A program made the position numbers and the translations under genes. The notes under the pieces are model-generated. The model was not told the DNA's origin, searched no databases, and worked only from the letters and a program-made list of their open reading frames with translations. A stretch of 64,000 bases of DNA from Lachnospiraceae bacterium UBA7054 (GTDB taxonomy: Bacteria; Bacillota; Clostridia; Lachnospirales; Lachnospiraceae): contig DLAF01000053.1 of the NCBI GenBank assembly GCA_002492725.1, forward strand, positions 10,345 to 74,344, in the 5' to 3' direction. Shown here in pieces: positions 8,761-17,992 of this stretch (positions within the stretch are counted from its first letter, which is position 1; each line of letters starts with the position of its first letter).

Positions 8761-10224
8761 ATGATCATTTTAGTAATCTTAATTCCTTTTATAATAGGGA
8801 TCCTTGTCCCTATAATCCCGTTTAAGAAGCGCTGGCAGAAGGAAGTTTTTCTGGAGACTGCAGTCGTTATCAACAGCATCCTCGTGTGGTATCTGCTCCT
8901 TCACCACTCAGACAGCACCTTTCTTTTAGCGCACTTTACGGGCAATTTAAATATCAGCTTCCGCGTGGATGGCATGAGCATGGTGTTTGCCGGACTTGTC
9001 TCCGCGCTCTGGCCGTTTGCTACGCTCTACGCCTTTGAGTATATGACGAAAGAAAAGAATGAGAATGTCTTTTTTCTCTTTTACACCCTGACCTACGGGG
9101 TAACGCTGGGTATCGCCCTGGCGGCAAATCTGCTGACCATGTACTTCTTTTATGAGCTTTTGACGCTTGTCACAGTGCCTCTGGTCATGCACACGCTGAC
9201 CCGCGAAGCGATCCTGGCAAGCCGCAAGTACCTTTACTATTCGCTGGGCGGCGCCGCCTTTGCTTTCCTTGGCCTCATCATGGTCATTGTGTATGGAAGC
9301 ACCACGGACTTTATCTTTGGCGGCGTGCTGGATCCTGCAAAAATAGACGGCAAAACTAACGTCCTGCTGTTGATTTACGTGATGGCCTTTCTGGGCTTTG
9401 GCGTAAAAGCGGCAGTCTGTCCCTTTAACTCATGGCTTCCCCAGGCGGGTGTAGCCCCCACCCCCGTCACCGCCCTGCTTCACGCGGTGGCCGTGGTAAA
9501 ATCTGGCGCATTCGCCATTATCAGGCTGACCTACTACAGCTTTGGCACGGACTTTTTGAAAGGCACCTGGGCGCAGGATGTCGTCATGGCCATTGTCATG
9601 TTTACCATTGTCTACGGTTGCAGCCGGGCAGTGAAAGAAACACACATCAAACGGCGGCTGGCTTATTCCACCATCAGCAACCTCTCCTACATCCTTTTCG
9701 GTGCGGTCATCATGACGCCCTTGGGACTGGCGGGTGCGCTGACGCATCTGGTATTTCACGCCGTTATGAAAATCTGTTCCTTCTTCTGCGCAGGCGCCAT
9801 CATGCACCAGACTGACCGCCGTTATGTGCACGAGCTTAACGGACTCGGCTACAAGATGCCTTGTGTATTCGGTATCTTTACCATTTCCGCCTTCGCACTC
9901 ATGGGCGTGCCCGGACTGGCCGGTTTTATCAGTAAGTGGAATCTGGCGCAGGCCGCCGTGGATAGCGGCAATCCCCTGGCCTGGGGCGGTGTTGCCTGCC
10001 TGCTGGTGTCGGCGCTTTTGACTGCCATCTATATGCTCACGATCGTGGTACGGGCTTTCTTTCCCGGAAAAGATTTCGACGATAGCACCGTGAAAGATGC
10101 CAAAGACCCGAACTGGCAGATGCTTTTGCCGCTATTCGTGTTTACCCTGTTTATCATCTTTTTCGGCGTCTGCTCACAGCCGATTGTAGACTTTTTTATG
10201 AATGTAGCCTGCGGGAATGTATAG
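8761..10224 (+). CDS. Antiporter-like subunit 3 (MrpD/NuoM type)
   Basis: A 487-residue polytopic protein. The helix-5 glutamate (YFFYELLTLVTVP) and helix-7 lysine (GVKAAVCPFNSWLPQAG) are present, but the usual histidine of the PxHxWLP motif is asparagine (CPFNSWLP). AGGGGGATAATCC precedes the start. It lies 10 bases before subunit 4. Closest relatives within the window are subunits 2 and 4. The histidine change may alter coupling or ion choice, which is inference. Confidence 0.85.
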   Translation: MIILVILIPFIIGILVPIIPFKKRWQKEVFLETAVVINSILVWYLLLHHSDSTFLLAHFTGNLNISFRVDGMSMVFAGLVSALWPFATLYAFEYMTKEKNENVFFLFYTLTYGVTLGIALAANLLTMYFFYELLTLVTVPLVMHTLTREAILASRKYLYYSLGGAAFAFLGLIMVIVYGSTTDFIFGGVLDPAKIDGKTNVLLLIYVMAFLGFGVKAAVCPFNSWLPQAGVAPTPVTALLHAVAVVKSGAFAIIRLTYYSFGTDFLKGTWAQDVVMAIVMFTIVYGCSRAVKETHIKRRLAYSTISNLSYILFGAVIMTPLGLAGALTHLVFHAVMKICSFFCAGAIMHQTDRRYVHELNGLGYKMPCVFGIFTISAFALMGVPGLAGFISKWNLAQAAVDSGNPLAWGGVACLLVSALLTAIYMLTIVVRAFFPGKDFDDSTVKDAKDPNWQMLLPLFVFTLFIIFFGVCSQPIVDFFMNVACGNV

Positions 10225-10234
10225 GGAGGTTTTT

Positions 10235-12316
10235 ATGAAAAAATCGTATCAAATCACCGCAAATATCATGACCGGCATAGCATTTGCCCTCTGCAGCCTG
10301 CTCGCTGTGCAGATGCTGACCGGAAGAACAAACGGCTCTGCTTTTGAGATTCCTTATGTCTGCGGTCTGGGCCTGCACTTTCAGACAGACGGCTTTCGCG
10401 CCCTCTACGGCACAATCGCTGCTTTCATGTGGTTTATGAGCACACTCTTTTCCGGTGAATACTTTGCCCGTCATGAAAAAATGGAGCCGGGTCATGACCA
10501 TCATTTGGGAAGATATTACATCTTCCTGCTCATCACGCTGGCTGCCACGGAAGGGGTGTTCTTTTCCGCAGACTTTTTCACTACCTTTGTCTTCTTTGAA
10601 ATCATGTCCTTTACCTCCTATGTGTGGGTGGCACAGGACGAGAAACCCGAATCCCTGCGGGCAGGCGCGACCTACCTGGCGGTGGCCGTGATCGGCGGTC
10701 TGGTCATGCTGATGGGCATTTTCCTACTCTACGATGTGACTGGCACCCTGTTCTTTGACGATCTGGTCAACGCATACGGGAATTATGGTCTTGTATCCTC
10801 TCAGCACGATGCGCTATCCAAAATATGGGCAGCGGGGCTGTGCCTGCTATTTGGTTTCGGCGCAAAAGCGGGTGCTTTTCCGCTGCATATCTGGCTTCCC
10901 AAAGCCCACCCTGTAGCTCCTGCTCCCGCCTCCGCTCTGCTTTCCGGTATTTTAACCAAAGCGGGGATGTTTGGTATCCTGATCCTGACCTCCTATTTAT
11001 TTTTGGGGAATGCTGCTTGGGGCGGCCTGATCCTGATGCTCGGCGTTCTCACTATGGTTGTCGGCGCGGTATTGGCAATCTTTTCGATTGACTTAAAGCG
11101 GACACTTGCCTGTTCCTCGGTGTCGCAGATTGGCTTTATTTTGGTTGGCGTGGGAATGTCCGGTCTGTTGGCGGGAAAAAACGCCACCGCCCTGCGGGGA
11201 AGCCTGCTCCACATGGTAAACCACTCCCTGTTGAAACTCGTCCTCTTTCTGGCGGCGGGTGTGGTCTTTATGAATGTGCATAAGCTGGACCTCAATGACA
11301 TCCGCGGCTTCGGGCGAAAGAAACCGCTCCTTCACTACATTTTTCTGATGGGAGCTTTGGGCATCGGCGGTATGCCCCTCTGGAACGGTTATGTCAGCAA
11401 AACGCTGATTCATGAGAGCATTGTAGAATATATGTTTATGATCAACGCAGGGATTATCCCCGCCTTCTTTGGCACTTCGTTCATGCGCGCCGTAGAATGG
11501 ATCTTTTTAGTCAGCGGCGGCCTGACTGTGGCCTACATGCTGAAACTCTATATTTGTCTCTTCTGGGAAAAAAATGCAGACGCTGCGGTACAGAAACATT
11601 TTGACGATATGCGGGGAAGCTATATGAACCGTACGAGCGCCTTTGCTCTCACGCTCAGCGCCACCCTGCTGCCAATCGGCGGTTTCCTTCCGGGCATTGT
11701 GATGGACCGCATCGCGGATATGGGACAGGGCTTTCTGCATGCGGCAGAAGCGGAATCCGTTTCCTACTTTTCCATCGGCAATCTGCGCGGCGCCCTGATC
11801 TCTTCGATCATCGGCGTACTGCTCTATGTATGCTTCGTACGCCTGCTCCTGCAAAAGAAATCCGCAGACGGCACCACGAGATATTATGTAAACCGATGGC
11901 CTGCATGGCTCGACCTCGAAAACCTTATTTACCGCCCGGTGCTGTTACAGATCCTGCCCTTTATCTGCGGCGTGGTCTGCCGTTTTCTGGACAGCCTCGT
12001 TGACACGGTGGTAGTAATCCTTCGAAAGACCATTTATCGGGATGAAAAACTGCCGCACGAACGTTTTGAGGGCACACTCTTTACCCACTTATGCGCCTGC
12101 ATCGCGAACGCCTTCCAGGAGCTTTTAAACCATACCCTCCTGAAAAAGCGGCCAAAACACACGGATTACGAGCATAAACTGGCGCTCATGCAGGAAGAGT
12201 TTAACGAAAACACCACCCTGATCGCAAGAAGTATGTCCTTCGGACTGCTGCTGTTTTGTGTGGGACTGATTTTGACGGTGGCTTATCTATTTGTTAAAGA
12301 TATTTTTGGACTTTAA
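10235..12316 (+). CDS. Antiporter-like subunit 4, NuoL/MrpA-like with C-terminal extension
   Basis: A 693-residue protein; the start at 10235 follows AGGGAGG at 6 bases. The antiporter core carries FVFFEIMSFTSYV (helix-5 glutamate) and GAKAGAFPLHIWLPKAHP (helix-7 lysine). Some 170 extra residues follow the core, ending with a last hydrophobic helix (SFGLLLFCVGLILTVAYLFV). This resembles NuoL, which has a lateral helix and a terminal membrane helix, and suggests this subunit is at the distal end of the complex. It lacks the DUF4040 domain of true MrpA, which is encoded separately upstream. Last gene of the operon. Confidence 0.85.
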   Translation: MKKSYQITANIMTGIAFALCSLLAVQMLTGRTNGSAFEIPYVCGLGLHFQTDGFRALYGTIAAFMWFMSTLFSGEYFARHEKMEPGHDHHLGRYYIFLLITLAATEGVFFSADFFTTFVFFEIMSFTSYVWVAQDEKPESLRAGATYLAVAVIGGLVMLMGIFLLYDVTGTLFFDDLVNAYGNYGLVSSQHDALSKIWAAGLCLLFGFGAKAGAFPLHIWLPKAHPVAPAPASALLSGILTKAGMFGILILTSYLFLGNAAWGGLILMLGVLTMVVGAVLAIFSIDLKRTLACSSVSQIGFILVGVGMSGLLAGKNATALRGSLLHMVNHSLLKLVLFLAAGVVFMNVHKLDLNDIRGFGRKKPLLHYIFLMGALGIGGMPLWNGYVSKTLIHESIVEYMFMINAGIIPAFFGTSFMRAVEWIFLVSGGLTVAYMLKLYICLFWEKNADAAVQKHFDDMRGSYMNRTSAFALTLSATLLPIGGFLPGIVMDRIADMGQGFLHAAEAESVSYFSIGNLRGALISSIIGVLLYVCFVRLLLQKKSADGTTRYYVNRWPAWLDLENLIYRPVLLQILPFICGVVCRFLDSLVDTVVVILRKTIYRDEKLPHERFEGTLFTHLCACIANAFQELLNHTLLKKRPKHTDYEHKLALMQEEFNENTTLIARSMSFGLLLFCVGLILTVAYLFVKDIFGL

Positions 12317-12400
12317 TTCATTCAGCCACTTTGTTTTTTCAAACCAAGTTTTGCATTTACAGTTAAAATCTACGGGGCAAGTACGTTTCGGCAAATTTTG

Positions 12401-12429
12401 TTGACTGCAAAAGTCACCTATGGTACGAT
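12401..12429 (+). promoter_or_regulatory. Promoter of the alarmone-synthetase cassette
   Basis: TTGACT at 12401-12406 and TACGAT at 12424-12429, separated by 17 bases, 32 bases before the first gene of the cassette. It gives the three-gene cassette transcription independent of the Mrp operon. Confidence 0.7.
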
Positions 12430-12461
12430 AAGCATATCTATAAATAGGGGAGTACAGTTAC

Positions 12462-13430
12462 ATGACAACAGATGAGTGGCAGGATTGGTGGTCAAAATTC
12501 CTACAAGAAAGGAAACTGCTGGGGACAATCCAAGATCTCGACGAGGCGGATCGCCTGAATGGTCACGAAGCACTTACAGAGACAATCTGCTTTACCGTTT
12601 ATCAGCATTATGATGAGATTAAAAAAGACCTTGAAAATATAAAAAACGATTTAGTAAATATGCTTGGCGGTTTAGCGCAAGTACATTTACAAAGCGGGCG
12701 TGTCAAAGAGAAGGACAGCTTGATCGAGAAAGTAATCCGAAAGCGATATGAATACATTGGTTCAAAGACAAGTGCTTATGCACATTTGCGCGGTGATAAT
12801 TATGCCGAGATCATCACGGATCTGGTCGGAGTCAAGCTGATTATAAATTATCGTGGAAAGTGGCTGGATATTCACCGCGAGATTATAGAGCGATTTCCCC
12901 TGAAAGACCGAAAAGAGTATGAAGCGGTGGATTATCTGACGCATGTGCAGGGAGAAAACTTTTTAGCAGAAATACCAAAAGCATATTATGCAAAAGGCGA
13001 TCCGATAGAACAGTATCGTCTGGAAGGGCTGGAATCTAAGGAACATAGGCAAGGATACCGAAGCATCCATTATGTCATCAGTTATCAAATGCACTATGTA
13101 GAACTTCAGGTTCGGACAATCTACGATGAAGCCTGGAGTGACTGCGACCACAATTATGTCTATAAGCATGGCGCTAAACCAAACAATCGGGCGTTACAAA
13201 AATTGTCCGCTATCTTATGTCAGCTTACGAATGTGGCGAACGATATCGGGGACAATATGCATGATATCTATGAGGAAGAACGATTTTCTGAAACGGATGG
13301 AAATACCTGGAAGGCAACGAAGGCAGATATCAATTTTTTTATGAAGGCTGTCGATAGATTGAAAGAGGTGCAAAAGCAACTGGAAACGTTTACCGAACAG
13401 TTGACAGAAGATGATGAAGCAGCCAAATAA
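12462..13430 (+). CDS. RelA/SpoT-domain nucleotide pyrophosphokinase-like protein (small alarmone synthetase)
   Basis: A 322-residue protein with a single synthetase domain and no HD hydrolase domain. Visible landmarks are a basic stretch at about 90-110, TDLVGVKLI at 120-128 (metal-binding aspartate, with lysine in place of the usual arginine of GIR), GYRSIHYV at 198-205, and ELQVRT at 214-219 with a downstream histidine near 230. An alpha-helical region precedes the domain and a 80-residue tail follows. The family transfers pyrophosphate from ATP to GTP/GDP, and toxic members act on tRNA or make ppApp. It is the first gene of an AT-rich cassette with own promoter and terminator and two unknown genes, an arrangement like toxSAS toxin-antitoxin loci. 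Confidence 0.8.
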   Translation: MTTDEWQDWWSKFLQERKLLGTIQDLDEADRLNGHEALTETICFTVYQHYDEIKKDLENIKNDLVNMLGGLAQVHLQSGRVKEKDSLIEKVIRKRYEYIGSKTSAYAHLRGDNYAEIITDLVGVKLIINYRGKWLDIHREIIERFPLKDRKEYEAVDYLTHVQGENFLAEIPKAYYAKGDPIEQYRLEGLESKEHRQGYRSIHYVISYQMHYVELQVRTIYDEAWSDCDHNYVYKHGAKPNNRALQKLSAILCQLTNVANDIGDNMHDIYEEERFSETDGNTWKATKADINFFMKAVDRLKEVQKQLETFTEQLTEDDEAAK

Positions 13431-13456
13431 TGGCGGCGGGTGCGGGGAGATGTCAT

Positions 13457-13684
13457 ATGAATAATACGAATAATATGAACACAAGCGAGAGATCGCAGCT
13501 ATTTATTGAAAGACTTATGGATGGAACGATTCTGAAACTGGTCCTGAAAAATCACGGAGAGGATTTTGAAAAGGGAGCGGAAGATATTTCTTGTTTGCGT
13601 TTTAATCGTTATATTGGCTCATGCAGTCATCTGCTGATGAAAGATCGTATTGAGCAACAGACAAGGAGATATTATGGCATATAA
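13457..13684 (+). CDS. Small protein of unknown function in alarmone-synthetase cassette
   Basis: A 75-residue, charged, soluble protein starting MNNTNNMNTSERSQLF. No family recognised. The start at 13457 follows GGGGAGA by 6 bases; an in-frame ATG at 13430 overlaps the previous stop and is the alternative. Its 3' end overlaps the next gene by 11 bases. The size and position would suit an antitoxin for the synthetase, but nothing in the sequence proves this. Confidence 0.6.
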   Translation: MNNTNNMNTSERSQLFIERLMDGTILKLVLKNHGEDFEKGAEDISCLRFNRYIGSCSHLLMKDRIEQQTRRYYGI

Positions 13685-14222
13685 GTTTGAAGAAGACGAA
13701 ACCTACCGCTATTTAGTGGAGAAGTTTACCGCAGAGAAAATGGCATCCCGTTTTGATTTTATTCACAATATTTTAAATACGTACATCAAACAAAATGAAC
13801 TTGAGAACAGAGTGATCGTCTCTCTCAATATGATTGAGCATATTGTGACAGATTATTTTGTGGATATCGACAGGCTGAAAGAACTTTCAAAGATTATAAA
13901 AACGAATGAGATCAAGATTTATTCGTATCTGTCTTACTGGATGCTGCGGCATAAACCTTTGCAGATAATAAATGGAGACGGGCAGGACGATCTGGTATTT
14001 ATCAATGAAGACTGCGTAGCTGATTTTCTTCTAAGTTTTCTTTTTAAGGATCCCGACAATGTTTCATTGATTGAAAACCAGAAACCACAGATTGATGAAT
14101 TTGTCAAAACATTGCGATATCATCTTATCTATCGGGGATATTCCGCGCAGAATATTGAGTTGATGCTGTTAGCTTTTCTCGCCGGGAGAGGATATCAATA
14201 TTCTGTAGATTATCAAAAATAG
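13674..14222 (+). CDS. Unknown helical protein in alarmone-synthetase cassette
   Basis: A 182-residue soluble protein starting MAYKFEEDETYRYLVEKF, with AAGGAGA 7 bases upstream of 13674. It appears mostly alpha-helical, without membrane segments, and has no motif I recognise. Base composition is AT-rich like the synthetase gene and unlike the Mrp operon. It ends 33 bases before a strong terminator. Candidates are a second antitoxin component or a partner that senses the trigger, both inferred from the three-gene layout. Confidence 0.65.
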   Translation: MAYKFEEDETYRYLVEKFTAEKMASRFDFIHNILNTYIKQNELENRVIVSLNMIEHIVTDYFVDIDRLKELSKIIKTNEIKIYSYLSYWMLRHKPLQIINGDGQDDLVFINEDCVADFLLSFLFKDPDNVSLIENQKPQIDEFVKTLRYHLIYRGYSAQNIELMLLAFLAGRGYQYSVDYQK

Positions 14223-14254
14223 AGAGACGAGAAAACAGCACACATAAACCTACA

Positions 14255-14286
14255 AAACGGAGCATACCCTGTGATATGCTCCGTTT
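14255..14286. terminator. Bidirectional terminator
   Basis: A perfect 12-bp stem (AAACGGAGCATA / TATGCTCCGTTT) around an 8-base loop lies between two convergent genes. The arms begin with A-runs and end with T-runs, so it can end transcription from both the alarmone-synthetase cassette and the GLUG-protein gene. Confidence 0.85.
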
Positions 14287-14299
14287 CTTGCCTTTCAAT

Positions 14300-17200
14300 C
14301 TATTTCGTTTCCTTCTCCGCAGTCTCCTCCCTGTCGGCTTCCACCTTCAGCTCCTTCCGCTTTTTGTGCTTCTTATGTACAATCAGCGCAATCGCCAGAA
14401 TTAATACGACTGCACCCACCGCGATAAAGACGATATAATCCATGATCCCCTTCTCGGTCACGCTGACGGCAATCTTCACGCTGTTTCCTTCCGCGGGGAA
14501 AAGATGATAGATGCCCATCAGTTCTGTCTCTGCTTTTCTCCATCCGGCGCCGTCCTGCACATAAATCTCCACACCTTCGGTCTGTCCCTGCGGCGCCTGA
14601 TAGCGAATCTGGTGATTTGTTGCACCGTCATCGGGAATGGTAATCTGCCAGCACTCGGTCAACTCTTCGGTTTCTTCCCCCTGCGGCAGCGCCACACCCG
14701 CCGATTCCACATCCAGCTTATCCACAGTCAGTTCATCCTCCTGAAGGAACCGACCGTCCGCCAAAAGAGACGACTGCCCGTTATCGCGCAACCAGCTCCC
14801 TGCCAATGTCGTCAAATACCGCACATACTCCACCGACACATCCTCATCCAGTCTGACATTCGTAAGTTCCTTATTATCCCAATCCGCATAAAAACCTTCC
14901 TTCACAGGGATATCCGGATATCGATCCAATGCCACGCTGCCGCCATATGAACATTCAGCCGTCCCGACTTCCTCATCATCTGCATAGAACGTGATCTTCA
15001 TCTTACGGAAGCTTTCAGGAACCCCTTCCGTCTGCAGAAGCGTCTGATAGCTTACCGGCTCCGCCTTGCCGCTGTAACTGATACGGTCGATTCCGGCAAT
15101 CTCATCTGAAGCAAAGTAATTGTCCGTAATCTCCGCATTGTCAGAAACTCTGCCGGCTATAGCGCCCGAAAAAGCGTCTGCCTCCTTCACCTTTACCATC
15201 GTCAGACAATTTTCGATCCCATTTCCCCAGCCGGCGATTCCGGCCACATACTCCCCGCCTGCCACCGTGCACTTGGCATAGCTTTGCCTGATATGGGACA
15301 GGGACTGCCCCACAATCCCGCCCACGTAATCGCCTGTCGTACTCACGATTCTGCCATAATTCTCACAGCGAAGCACCATCCCCATTTCCTGCAGACCGCA
15401 AACGCCTCCCGCGTAGCTTTTCTGCGCTTTCACGTTCGCCTGATTCACATTCTGCCTGAGCACGCACTTCGTAAGAAAGGTGGAATTCACTCTGGCGTCA
15501 TCAAGTCCCGTGACATCGCTCTCCAAATCGAAATCATACTCAATTGCCATCGTCCCTGCAATACCGGAAACATTCAGATCTGCCTCCACGTTTCCGCTGT
15601 TGCTGCAATCCGCGATGGTGGCATCCATACTTTCTTCCGCATTCTCCTGTGACTCATCTTCATAAATACCGGAATAATCCATATCCAGTACGCCATCCAG
15701 CGCGTCCGTATACAGCAGCATGATCTCACTAAAGCGGTCGTTGACATCCGCCAAATCATCCCCCAGCAAATCTCCCGAAGAGGACATTTCATCATTTAGG
15801 TAATTCATATTTTCAGAAATACTTTTCAAATTCGAATTTAGACTTCCTGTCGTTGAACGGTAACCCTCTCCAAGCTTCGGGAATGCAATATCAGATCTTT
15901 CATTTAAATTGGTCAGGATGTCCTTCGTCTCATTTCCCATCTCCTGCAGATTTCCTGCCGCAGATTTCGCCGCAGAGGCTGCTTCTCCAAGCTGCTTTCT
16001 CGCATCCTCCGCCATCTCATCGGCATGTCTTGACGCAATATCCGTCATGGTCTGCAAATTCCTTTGCATATCAACGGTGTAAGACGCTCCGCCGTGCGTA
16101 TCCCGATACTGCTTATCCGCATAGTCTGTCGCCGCGTTAGTAACCGCAATGCTGTTCGCTGCCATCTCCGCACCAGCCTTTTCCTGCACCTTACGATCCG
16201 CTTCCGCCTTTGCACTGCCGTCCGTAAGCGGGAATTCTTTGCTCTCCCCGCTGCCGCTGTTATAATGTACCCAGCCGGTGATTCCCATATAGCTTGCCGG
16301 TACATCCGCAAAAGGAATGGAGACAAAACCCCAGCCGCTGTCCACACCGGATTCTCTTACAGGCTTTAAATCGTACTCATAAGTTGTATCCTCGCCTGCC
16401 GCCTTGCCAATATAATAATTCTCATAAGCTTCCGTAACCTTTGCCACATCCTCAGCGTGTTTTTTCCCAGCCTCCTTAATGGCCTTCTTCGCCTGGTCGT
16501 ACTGCTCCTTCTCCTCGGGTGTCATGTATTGATAGAGATCCAGATCTTTCACGGCCTCTTCCAGCTTATCCGCAGCTTCTTCCGCATCGCCTGCCGCCTG
16601 CGAAGCATGATCGATCACGCCATCGTCTTTCGCAGTCTCATCCAGCACATAATCAATCCGATTCATTGCCTCATTGACGGAATCCATCATACTGTCTGTC
16701 CACTCGGTCGTCTTGTCCGCCAGAGAATGCGTATCGTCAAGCGCTTTGTCCGCAAAAGCCTGTATCACCGAAAGCCTGTTAGACAGAATATCCGAGCGGT
16801 CTCCCGCATCATCCAGCATTTTCCCCACCTGATCGTGGAGCGTATTAATATGATCTGACAACTGACGCACAACATCTTCCGACAGGTCCACCGCTATGTA
16901 AGGCTCCGCCTGGCCGACAATGCCACCCACATCCTTACGGCCGTATATCCTTCCCTTATTTGCGCAGGCGTACACATAACCCGACTGTCTGCCCGCTATG
17001 CCGCCCACATTGTAACCCACATGCTCATAACCGACCACGCCCTCATTGACACAATTTTGTATGATCCCCGTGGAGTGACCCGCTATGCCGCCCGTATCCA
17101 CCATATTTTCCGAAGTGGGGAGTTTTTCACTCTTCTCATTCGCCCCGCCTTCAAGAGAGCCTATAAGCCCTGCCGTATACTGCCCAAGATTGATATCTTC

Positions 17201-17992
17201 AATTGATTTCGCTCTGTCTTCGCTGGAAATATTGACATCGGCCCGATTAAGGCACCCTGCAACATTGCCGACATTCTCACCTGCAATGCCCCCGGTATAA
17301 TGCGCGCCTGTAACCGTTCCTTTTGCCTCGCTGTCCATCAGTACACCGCTGATTTCATTGTAGCCGGCGATACCGCCCACATAATCGTTCGCCTCAACGA
17401 TCCCTTCAAACACACAGTTTAACAGAATACCGCTGTTATCCCCTACGATACCGCCTACCACCAACTGCTTCCCCGTCGGTCTGATTGTTCCTTCTACCTT
17501 CAGATTGGCAATCACCGCCGTCTCCTGCGTATCATTAAAAAGTCCCACATAGGAAATCGGCTTATGTACTGAAAATCCGCTGATCGTATGCCCCTGCCCG
17601 TCAAAGTAACCGCCAAAAGTCGGTATGGAGACAGAATTTTCCCCGGCAAGATCAATATCCGCCGTCAAATACACCTTTTTGTTCTGCGACCAGGTATCCA
17701 GACGACAGTCTCCGGCAAAAGCCTTCCATTCCTCTGCATTACTGATGGAGATCTCTTCCCACTCTGTCTCTTCGTCTTTATAGGACGCAATCGTCTCGTT
17801 GGCATCCTCCACGCTGGAGACTTCTTTTTCCGCTTCCGTTTCTTCCTCCGTCTCTGACTGCGGATTTTCTTCTAAAGCCCACACGGACACCGCCGGCAAA
17901 CCACTCAGCATCACCGCCGCCATCAACAGGACTGTTAATCCTTTTCCCCACAATGATTCCTTCTTTGGCCGGGCTGTCATCTTCTTACGCAT
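14300..17992 (-). CDS. Large GLUG-repeat surface protein with C-terminal membrane anchor
   Basis: A 1230-residue protein. The start at 17992 follows GAGGTGG and overlaps the upstream gene by 8 bases. It has a signal peptide (GLTVLLMAAVMLSGLPAVSVWA), about ten GLUG-type repeats such as VGGIAGYNEISG and AGGVCGLQEMG in two blocks (residues about 130-370 and 850-950), a long helical, lysine/glutamate/alanine-rich middle, a further beta-rich part, and a final membrane helix (YIVFIAVGAVVLILAIALIV) with a basic tail. GLUG repeats form beta-solenoid-like folds on surface proteins. Overlap with the MMPL exporter gene suggests they work together at the cell envelope; the ligand is unknown. Confidence 0.8.
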   Translation of the reverse strand: MRKKMTARPKKESLWGKGLTVLLMAAVMLSGLPAVSVWALEENPQSETEEETEAEKEVSSVEDANETIASYKDEETEWEEISISNAEEWKAFAGDCRLDTWSQNKKVYLTADIDLAGENSVSIPTFGGYFDGQGHTISGFSVHKPISYVGLFNDTQETAVIANLKVEGTIRPTGKQLVVGGIVGDNSGILLNCVFEGIVEANDYVGGIAGYNEISGVLMDSEAKGTVTGAHYTGGIAGENVGNVAGCLNRADVNISSEDRAKSIEDINLGQYTAGLIGSLEGGANEKSEKLPTSENMVDTGGIAGHSTGIIQNCVNEGVVGYEHVGYNVGGIAGRQSGYVYACANKGRIYGRKDVGGIVGQAEPYIAVDLSEDVVRQLSDHINTLHDQVGKMLDDAGDRSDILSNRLSVIQAFADKALDDTHSLADKTTEWTDSMMDSVNEAMNRIDYVLDETAKDDGVIDHASQAAGDAEEAADKLEEAVKDLDLYQYMTPEEKEQYDQAKKAIKEAGKKHAEDVAKVTEAYENYYIGKAAGEDTTYEYDLKPVRESGVDSGWGFVSIPFADVPASYMGITGWVHYNSGSGESKEFPLTDGSAKAEADRKVQEKAGAEMAANSIAVTNAATDYADKQYRDTHGGASYTVDMQRNLQTMTDIASRHADEMAEDARKQLGEAASAAKSAAGNLQEMGNETKDILTNLNERSDIAFPKLGEGYRSTTGSLNSNLKSISENMNYLNDEMSSSGDLLGDDLADVNDRFSEIMLLYTDALDGVLDMDYSGIYEDESQENAEESMDATIADCSNSGNVEADLNVSGIAGTMAIEYDFDLESDVTGLDDARVNSTFLTKCVLRQNVNQANVKAQKSYAGGVCGLQEMGMVLRCENYGRIVSTTGDYVGGIVGQSLSHIRQSYAKCTVAGGEYVAGIAGWGNGIENCLTMVKVKEADAFSGAIAGRVSDNAEITDNYFASDEIAGIDRISYSGKAEPVSYQTLLQTEGVPESFRKMKITFYADDEEVGTAECSYGGSVALDRYPDIPVKEGFYADWDNKELTNVRLDEDVSVEYVRYLTTLAGSWLRDNGQSSLLADGRFLQEDELTVDKLDVESAGVALPQGEETEELTECWQITIPDDGATNHQIRYQAPQGQTEGVEIYVQDGAGWRKAETELMGIYHLFPAEGNSVKIAVSVTEKGIMDYIVFIAVGAVVLILAIALIVHKKHKKRKELKVEADREETAEKETK

